Part shown: positions 56,660-64,000 of the stretch, piece after piece
How the letters are laid out: each line of letters starts with the position of its first letter
How positions within the stretch are numbered: position 1 is the stretch's first letter
NCBI GenBank assembly: GCA_016271365.2
Contig: CM057452.1
Coordinates: 823,886,001 to 823,950,000, forward strand
Origin: Neoceratodus forsteri
Lineage: Eukaryota > Chordata > Ceratodontiformes > Ceratodontidae
Length of the DNA stretch: 64,000 nt
Direction of reading: 5' to 3'
The notes under the pieces: generated by a model
What the model was told of the DNA's origin: nothing
The model's input: the letters and a program-made list of their open reading frames with translations, nothing else
Database searches by the model: none
Position numbers and translations under genes: made by a program

Positions 56660-56945
56660 GAGGGGATATGCTATTTAATAAGGGGCACAGTGTTTGGTGG
56701 GTGAGAAGTGCCATTAGACACCAGGGAAATGAAGGGGAATTTATTTTTTAATAATGGGGACAGTGATCAGTGGGTAGGTGGTGGCACTGGGCACTAGGGA
56801 AAGAAAGGGATCTGCAGTACTGTTCTGTGTATAAATAAAAAATCCCATTTAATTTCCTCTGGTGTCTTGTGGTACCCCCCCAACACTGCCAATCACTGTG
56901 CCCCTTATGAAATACTATATATCTATATATTCCCTAGTGAAGATA
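56660..56945. repeat. Foldback MITE
   Basis: The left arm from about 56662 ('TTTAATAAGGGGCACAGTG') pairs with the right arm ending near 56940 ('CACTGTGCCCCTTATGAAAT'). A partial relative ('GATATTTAATAATGG') is at about 57498. An internal direct repeat lies near 56740. Confidence 0.75.
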
Positions 56946-58917
56946 AGAGCTGTAATGTTGTTTAAACCAAAGTAAAATCAGGTTCACAAAGTCTGGGTAC
57001 CAGGCAGTTCTCTTGTTGTCTTTAAAAAAAAAAAAAAAGAAAAATAGATTTTAGACTAAAAGCATTGCCTGTATAACTAATGTATTAAAGACTGCCTGGT
57101 GTTTGTAATATTTCTCTAGGCACAGTATCATCTGTCACAGACATTATTTGCATCACATCCAGACATTGGATCCAATGCAAACACCATACCAGAGCAAATT
57201 AATTTTCAATGTTCCATCAAATGGGAGGTATCCTAGCAGTCAGTGATTTTCAGGAAAGAAGAATAAACACTAATATATAAAATGTTTCTATCTATTTTTT
57301 TTTCCTCAGGGCCAACTTCCATGAACAAACTCCAAGGAATTTTTTTAGTGGTACTCAAGCACTCAAGCACAGTAGTCAGTGTTAGAAATGAAAGCTAAAA
57401 GCTCCTTTAGTGTGACTCCTGCTTCTGGCTCCAAGTACAGTATGTTCTGGCTAACCCAGCTGTGACTTTGAGGGAACAGGGAAATGAGGGGCTATGATAT
57501 TTAATAATGGCAGGGGTGATCTATACTAGCACACCCTCACTCCCACAGTAGTTAACTTTATGGTTACATAGCGTAATCAGCATTCTGTCAGACAGTTTTT
57601 TAAAGCTGTAAAACAATTTGAACTAAATTATTGTCACCGTACTGTATTCTTTTTAAGCCACCCATTTATCTTTTTCAGCTTGTCAGTACATTAACCCTTT
57701 GATTTACAATCACCACCCCCTCTCCCACCCACCCAACCAACCTTTCTGCAACAAAAATATAAAGTATGTACATTTAATTTGGATCACACATCAGCAAGGA
57801 GAGCACTGCTACCCAACTGCACAGGCTTCTCTGTGCCCATTTCTCACTAAAAACAAACAAAAAACCCTCTTTTCACTGCATGACAACAACTTCTGCCACT
57901 GAAGGAAGCACCAGCTCCTGACTGCCCTATGCCCTGTACCATTTTTAGATCCTGCCAGTGAGAGGAGAACTGACGCCATTCTTCCTTGTGCTGTGGGCAC
58001 ACAGGATGGAAAAATAGCGATCCTTGTCTGGGAGAATGGGACAAACCCTGGGCTTGCAAGGTGAATTTTATTTCACTGTACAGGTAAAATATTCCATACT
58101 ACAACATTTTTTCATTGGAAAAAATAAATGTAATTTTAAATTTTGCTGTTCAATTTAATCTAGGGCTAGGATGTTTTCCACCTGTAAACACTGGGTCAGT
58201 GGGACAGTGAATCAGACTGTAGGTACACCTGCAGGCAAAACTAAACTTAGCAGGTGAATTCACTCAGAAACAGCACCACCTGGTGCATTTGGGCATTCGT
58301 AAAAAAAATTACAGTTAAATCAGATCACTGTTTGCTGCATACCCACAATGCTTTATGTGTACTGCACTCTGGACACTGCATATCAAGCACCACTAACGCG
58401 CCTGCCACTAACTACCAGGGTACCGTTCAACTTTTCCTTAGTAAGCACTGCATAATCGCAAAGGACTGGGACCATCAATTAGTGCATAATAAACAGTCCC
58501 AAAAAAGATTAGATATATCTGCCATAGGAAACCCACAATGGCAACATGTATCAGGTAAAGGTGAATTTATTTTACACAACCCATATGGGGAAAAATAGAC
58601 TCTGTGCCAGATGTTATACTGAATACTTCTGTCCCTGGAAAGTTTGTATTTTGATAGCAAAACATAAACCATTAACCACTGCTGTTCTGTAAATGTGCAT
58701 TTTAAACCTTTTTTCCAATTTCTGGAATGTTACCTTGTAGACTATAACAAATGTTTTATGTGGCGATTTAGTTAACCATGCAAAAAGGTTTTTTTAACTT
58801 GTTAAGAATTTTTGAAATAAACTATTGATTTTGTTAAACCAAATAGAAGGAATTGGTGTAATTATAAATTGTAGTCTATAAGATAGAAAGGGAATTGCCA
58901 ACATTTTGATAATTTGA
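56946..58917. other. Mostly unassigned sequence
   Basis: It contains a 14-A run near 57025, the half-MITE near 57498 and, at 58431-58455, the complement of the motif at 44085-44125 ('GTACCGTTCAACTTTTC'). No gene recognised. Confidence 0.4.
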
Positions 58918-59785
58918 ATGGAACACATATGAACAGAAGTGAGAAAGAAGTAAGTGCCTCAGCTGGGACTTGAACCCAGGCCACCAGGAATACTGTTCCG
59001 ATTGCGCTAAAAAGCTGCACCACTGAGACAACTAGAACCTGGGCTGTCCCTGAGCACATTACTCTTTCTCAAATGCACAACCCAATGGCAACACATGTAT
59101 TTACTTGTAACAATCACACAGGAGTGTGATGTGCATATTTATGGAACACATACAAATAGAGGTGAGAAAGAATTACATGCCTCAGCTGGGACTTGAACCC
59201 TGGCTGCCCAGAATACCATTCCGATTGGTCTAACTAGCTGTGCCACTGAAACAACTGGAACCTGGGCTGTCCCTGAGCACATTACTCTTTCTCAAATATA
59301 CAACCCAATGACAACACAAATATTTACTTGTAACATTTCATAAATATGCACACCACACTCCTGTGTGATTGTTACAAGTAAATATTTGTATTTTACCATT
59401 AAATTGTGCATTGAGAAAGTAATGTCTCAAAGGACAGTAGATTCCAGTTGTCTCAGTGGTGCAGCTGGTTAACACAATTGGAACAGTATTCTGGGTGGCC
59501 TGGGTCCAAGTCCCAGCTGGGGTACTTACTTCTTTCTCACCTCTGTATGTATGTGTTCCATAAATATGCAAACAGCACTCCTGTGTGGTTGTTACAAGTG
59601 AATATTTGTGCTGCCATTAGGTTGTACATTTGAGAAAGAGTAATGTGCTTGGGGACAGCCCAGGTTCCAGTTGTCTCAGTGGAGCAGCTGGTTAGCACAA
59701 TTGGAATGATATTCTGGGCAGCCTGGGTTCATGTCCCAGCTGAGGCATTTACTTCTTTCTCACCTCTGTTTGTATAATGGAATCT
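58918..59785. repeat. Palindromic array of four tRNA-like 223-bp units
   Basis: Four 74-nt tRNA-like segments lie at 58956-59029 (-), 59179-59252 (-), 59450-59523 (+) and 59673-59746 (+). Spacing within each pair is exactly 223 bp, and the pairs face away from an axis near 59350. Spacers also match ('CACTCCTGTGTG', 'TTACAAGT'). The units fit a tRNA-derived SINE or a tRNA-containing satellite that was tandemly duplicated and then inverted. Confidence 0.85.
59673..59746 (+). repeat. Best tRNA-like unit (tRNA pseudogene or SINE head)
   Basis: Acceptor arms GTCTCAG and CTGAGGC pair over all seven positions (one G-T). The expected D arm is GAGC/GCAC with loop AGCTGGTTA; the pairing GTGC/GCAC is perfect in the 59450 copy. 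The T arm CTGGG/CCCAG is perfect. A box 'TTAGCACAATTGG' and B box 'GGTTCATGTCCC' are present. The anticodon arm does not form a proper 7-nt loop with U33, so it is not a working tRNA gene. Confidence 0.7.
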
Positions 59786-59799
59786 TACTCCACCCCAAG

Positions 59800-60300
59800 A
59801 ATCTATTCTTCAAAAAAATAGTTTATGATTTAGAATATAGACTCCTTCCAGACTATTAGTGATAGTGATCCCCCAAGTAAGTCACTCTCTTCTCCTTTAT
59901 AGTTATATACATGACTTTTCTTCAGATTCTTTGGTTGTGCCAAATGAAAATTAATCATTTCTGATTTTATTTAATTGACGTTGTACCCTGCTATTTTTGA
60001 ATATCTATTAATTATTAGTTTTTCTTCCATACTTGTCTCTGGATCTTGTAACAGAAGCAACAAATTGCCTGCATATGCATTCGTTTTTACCTCATGTAAA
60101 GCCACCCTAATACCTTTCATTCTACTATTCACTCTGATTTCACAAAGCAATAGTTCTAAGTCAATAACAAACAAAGAAGGGAATAGGGGGCATCCCTGTC
60201 TGACCCCTAGTTGGAGCACCAAAGAATCTGAAAAAGTGTTATTTACCTTTGCTTGTGCCACTGGTCTACTATAAATATAGTTTATGTAATTCACAAAAAT
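59800..60300 (-). mobile_element. L1/Tx1-type LINE RT fragment (L1-3)
   Basis: The minus frame 60294-59971 reads 'YINYIYSRPVAQAKVNN', 'LQLGVRQGCPLFPSLFVIDLE' split near residue 35, then YAGN where active L1 has YADD, and 'INRYSKIAGYNVN', the classic L1 post-catalytic block. Further downstream (59960-59800) it continues as 'KSEMINF'-like codons. Neither 5' nor 3' end is present. Confidence 0.82.
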
Positions 60301-60715
60301 GTCTAGGAATGTTCATAGACCCAGGATCCTGAAGGAACTAAGGAAGGAGCTGGCAGCCCCATTCACTGTCCTCTTCGCTGACTCCCTAAATACGGGTGAG
60401 GTCCCAGAGGACTGGAGAAGTTCAATATGGTCCCTCTGCCCAAGAGTGGCAGCAAAGCAGAAGCAAGGAACCACAGGCCAGTAAGCCTCATGTCAGTAAT
60501 GGGTAAATTCATGGAGACACTTCTTATGGAATGGATTGTGGAACGCCTTGAATCCATAGGGGCATAGGATCTGAGGCAACATGGATTTACAGCAGGAAGG
60601 TCCTGTCAAATGAACCTGACTGAGTACTTTGACTGGGTGACAAAGATGGTAGATCAAGGAGGAGCAGTAGATGTTGCTTACTTAGATTTCAGCACAGCCT
60701 TTGATACCGAGTCGT
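60301..60715 (+). mobile_element. CR1 fragment, forward (CR1-9)
   Basis: The forward strand has 'RPRILKELRKELAAPFTVLF' (60299 frame), 'NTGEVPEDWR', then 'PVSLMSVMGKFMETLL'-like codons near 60480-60530, 'TAGRSCQMNLTEYFDWVTKM' near 60590-60650 and 'VAYLDFSTAFDTES' to 60715, where an L2 begins. Both ends are missing. It abuts L1-3 with no spacer. Confidence 0.82.
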
Positions 60716-63700
60716 ACTGATCTTGAGTAGGCTATACCTTCCCTTAGACCAGTTTGTCCTCCTGACTCTTTTCTACCCCTAGGAATATCTTTATTGAGAT
60801 AATGGAATGCCTTTGCTATCTGCCCTGCCTGTCCTGGCTTGGAACAATATGAAAGGTCTGTGAATTGCCTATATGAATATCCAGAGCCTTAGACCTAAAC
60901 TTCCTCTGATTGAAGCCCAGGCATACCATTACAACCTGGATATACTTGCTATATCTGAGACCTGGCTGAATTCAGCAATCCTTCCACATGAGGTCTCCAT
61001 CCCTGGCTATACCACCCTCCAGAAAGATTGGCCACATAAGCGTGGCAGTGGTGTGTTTATCTATGTTCGATCCTCTCTGTCTGTATCCAAGTTTGCGCCA
61101 CTCCCTTGTGAAACCCCTCTTGCAGAATCCATCTTCCTTACCATAGTATTCAGGAAAGTCAAGAAATTGATAGTTGCTTGAGCCTACCTCCCCCACAGCA
61201 CTCCCACCTCTTTCCTCACCTCCCTCATTTCTTTCTGGTCTGGCCTCCAGCTGACAGATAGACTCTTATATGGGAATTTCAACTACAACTGGCTTGGCCA
61301 TGAATTAGGTCATATTCATAGTGCCCTTGTTGACATCCACCTTTCCCAGCTCATCAGCGACTCCGCAAGACTCAACAACAAATCTATTCACCATACCCTC
61401 CTTGACTGGGTCCTGACCAATGCCCCCCATCATATCAAATCTTCCAGTGTTCTTCCTCATGCCTTAAGTGATCACTCCCCCACCTTCTGTGTGTGGAGGA
61501 AAAATTCTCCTAACCCCGTCCCCCATTATCGTGTCATCTAGGGACATGACCTCTTTCTCTCCCCAAGCCTATCAAGCCTCTCTATCTCAGACTGATTGGT
61601 CCCTGCTTAACATTTTACCAGAAGTTGATTCTGCACTGGAATTCTTTACAAATACCTGTAACTCAATAGCTTTCATGCCCATTTGTCCAAGTGAAGAGTC
61701 AAGGGGGCTCACACCCCTTTGCTCTCTACAGAGCTCAAGAACCTCATGGCTTCTCAGGATGCCACCTGGAGTTTTATTAAGAGCTCTGGCCTACCTACCA
61801 ACTGGCAGGCTTATAGACAGCTATGTAATTGATGCTAGAGCATGCTACATTCAACCAAATGCTCCTTCCTCCAGTCCTGCTAGATTATCAACCTCTCCAA
61901 CCCCCAAGAATTCTGGAGTCAAATGAACTCTCTATTAAAGGGTAAATCTGCATCCCTTTCCAGCACTATGCTGTGTAATGGTGCTGGGGTTACTGATCCC
62001 ACCACCATTGCCTCGGAATTTAACATGGTCTTCACCAACCTCTCTAAGCATAAGACCCCCCTCCCTGCTCTTGTTCCATCTCCTCCCTCCTCTCCCTCAT
62101 ATCTCCATCTTTACTAGCACTACCTTTCACCTTAAACTGGCCACCCTGAATGAGGTGATGTGATACCTTAAGAGTTTCAAGGAAACCTCCTTGCCAGGGT
62201 TTGACACACTTGAAACTCGATTCCTAGAATTTGGAGCCATCACCATTGTCTCCCCTGTGCGTGAACTAATCAACAAATCCCTCTGCTCCAGCACTGTGCC
62301 TTCCAAGTGAAGCCCGCTATTCTTGTTCCTATTCACAAGAGTGGCCCTAACTCTGCATTTGAGAACTACCAGCCAATCTCCATACTCTACCCCCTCACAG
62401 AAATACAGGAAACAATTATACATGCACAACTTCAGCAACACCTAGAGCTAAATACTTCACTCTCCATTAACCAGCATGGATTCCATAAATCCCACGGTAC
62501 CCACACTGCCCTCATTAAGGTAACATCTGACATCCTTTCTTCTATGGACAAAGGCCTTGTAACTGGTGCCATTTTTGTCAACCTTACCAAGGCCTTTGAC
62601 CTTGTCAACCATAACCTCCTGCTCCACATGCTCCTCTCTTTTGGTCTTGTTGTTCCATCATTAAACAGGTTTTTGAGCTATCTCTCTGGTCTTACCCAAT
62701 GTGTGAAGTGGGCGGGACATACAGCCACGTTCAGTGTCATAAGAGATGGTGTCCTCCAGGGGTCCATCCTTGGCCCTTTCTTATTTTCTTTATTTATCAA
62801 TGAACTCCCACAGCACTGTGGAGGTGCATCAGTTCAGCTGTACATAGATGATGCTATCTTGTACAGGTCCTATTCTGACCCTACCCTGCTGAATCTACTC
62901 TTGCAACTGGACTTCCATTTTCTTGAAGCTTGGCTCCTCAATAAGCTCTTGGTGCTAATCACTAAGAAAATTAAATTGATGCTCTTCTACCACTGGACTC
63001 ATAAGTCTACCCCCCACCTTCCTTGGTGATCAATTCCTCTCAAGGGGCACCCCTAGATCAGATTCAATCTTTTAAATATCTTGGCGTCACACTGGACTCC
63101 AACCTATCCTTTGACTCTCATGTTTCAACCATGGTCAAGAACATTCACCAAAAGCTTGGGCTGCTGTACTGCCTCTTTTCTACCTTATGTTCCACTCCTG
63201 ACTTGCCATAGTATCTACCTCATTGCTCCCATTCATCACCTATGGTGCCCTATTCTCCACTCTGCTAAAGTCTCCCATCTTTCCAAACTTAAGCATGCAT
63301 ACCACAGGGTTGTTCACTTCACCCTGGGTGCTAATGCCAGGATGCACCACTGTTCTGTCCTTGATTCCCTTGGCTGGCAATTCTTTGAAGTTAGACTTTG
63401 ATACTCTACCCTTTGCTGGACCTAAAAGCTCACCCATACCTTCACTCTTCCCTGCCTCTTACACATCATTCAACATAAAACCTCAACTAGTTCTTTAAGG
63501 TCAACTGTTCTACCTCTACTCTCCATCCCAAAACCCCAACTAGCAGTGGGCCGGCATGTCTTCACCTTTTCTGGGCCCTTCCTCTGGAATGCACTACCCT
63601 CTACTGCCCTGACCTGCACCTCTCTTTACTTCTTCAAGAATTCTCTTAAATCCCACCTATTGTCCTCTCAAGTTTGCACCTGTAACTAATGCTTTCCCAC

Positions 63701-64000
63701 CCCTATCATCCAACTCACTTCTTCCCCCTCCATTGCCTCATCCTGCTCCCTTCCTCACTCAACTGTGCAACCCCTCCCATGAGTTGTTCATGTGGTTACT
63801 CTGGTTGCATTGTGTCCTACTTTGTTAGTTGTCTTCTTCCTCATCGTAGTCCCCTGTTCTGCTTGAATCATTTGCTGACAATTTTGCACTGTTTGAACTA
63901 CATTCTGCATTTATGCAATTATGTATATATGTAAAACCTTGCCTAAGCAACTTGTATTTATCTGAATCACTTGTTATTGCAGCATCTGAACTCACTGTAT
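60716..64000 (+). mobile_element. L2-type LINE running off the window (L2-5)
   Basis: This forward L2 begins close to its endonuclease and still carries post-RT sequence near 63400-63680. The remainder to 64000 is 3' UTR-like and T-rich with no terminal repeat seen, so the true 3' end is outside. It is the second L2 with an almost full ORF2; it differs from L2-2 in sequence and is less broken in the RT. Confidence 0.85.
60873..63680 (+). pseudogene. L2-5 ORF2: endonuclease and reverse transcriptase
   Basis: The endonuclease 60873-61181 reads 'MNIQSLRPKLPLIEAQAYHY', keeps Glu in 'AISETWL' and has 'RGSGVFIYVR'. After a stop, 'LYGNFNYNWLGHEL' (near 61265-61310) shows Asn where GDFN has Asp. The RT frame 62307-63029 (240 codons) has 'PAILVPIHKSGPNSAFENYQ', 'LVTGAIFVNLTKAFDLVNHN', 'GVLQGSILGPFLFSLFINEL' and a YIDD catalytic box, so both catalytic Asp survive. 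'QSFKYLGVTLDSNLSF' (63060-63110) and 'MHHCSVL' (63342) follow, and 'LWNAL' near 63590 closes it. At least six frame changes. Confidence 0.85.

Noticed and set aside
58956..59746. Functional tRNA genes
   Set aside because: Acceptor, D and T stems pair, but the anticodon arm lacks a normal loop with U33, and four equally spaced copies indicate a repeat.
1..64000. CRISPR array, bacterial operons or phage genes
   Set aside because: The repeat families, SINE promoters and LINE tails are those of a vertebrate nuclear genome; no regularly spaced short repeats with unique spacers were seen.

Overview
This is vertebrate nuclear DNA made almost entirely of decayed transposable elements. I find no host protein-coding exon, rRNA, functional tRNA gene or CRISPR array. 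The mixture is CR1 and L2 LINEs, Tx1/L1-type LINEs, an I/Vingi-like LINE, Penelope-like elements (PLEs), MIR-like tRNA SINEs and many foldback MITEs. Together with insertions nested three to four deep, it suggests a very large, repeat-choked genome such as a lungfish or caecilian; the sequence alone does not settle which.

Layout. 0-4.3 kb: an L2 3' end, a reverse CR1 fragment and a near-perfect hairpin. 4.3-17.4 kb (block A): one forward CR1 cut three ways, by an L2 (5.6-9.06 kb) and by a reverse CR1 (9.34-16.6 kb), which is itself split by an almost full-length CR1 (9.46-14.7 kb) with ORF1, ORF2 and a tandem-repeat 5' UTR. 17.4-31.6 kb (block B): a reverse I/Vingi-like LINE split by a reverse CR1, itself split by two L2 pieces, a SINE scrap and a forward CR1 holding the longest open reverse transcriptase (RT) frame here. 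31.6-39.3 kb: two PLE-type inverted-repeat structures, one with a GIY-YIG endonuclease and a 15-bp target-site duplication, plus SINEs, MITEs and an 18-bp minisatellite. 39.3-49.9 kb: mostly AT-rich sequence with L1-type pieces and MITEs. 49.9-56.6 kb: two direct copies of a 1.5-1.8 kb repeat on either side of a 1.5 kb GC-rich foldback element. 58.9-59.8 kb: a palindromic array of four tRNA-like units. 59.8-64 kb: L1 RT, CR1 and a long L2 running off the end.

The most unexpected signal is the heptamer TACAGTA/TACTGTA. At seven places, comparison with a paralogue or with a LINE reading frame indicates that five bases (CAGTA or CTGTA) were added at a TA. That is the known excision scar of Sleeping Beauty-type Tc1/mariner transposons. 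No Tc1/mariner element is recognisable in the window, so these look like scars of a vanished or very mobile DNA transposon.

The retroelement genes would act together only in intact parents: ORF1 proteins bind RNA (CR1 ORF1 also carries an esterase-like domain), and ORF2 supplies an endonuclease and an RT for target-primed insertion. Every copy here is broken by stops, frameshifts or truncation.
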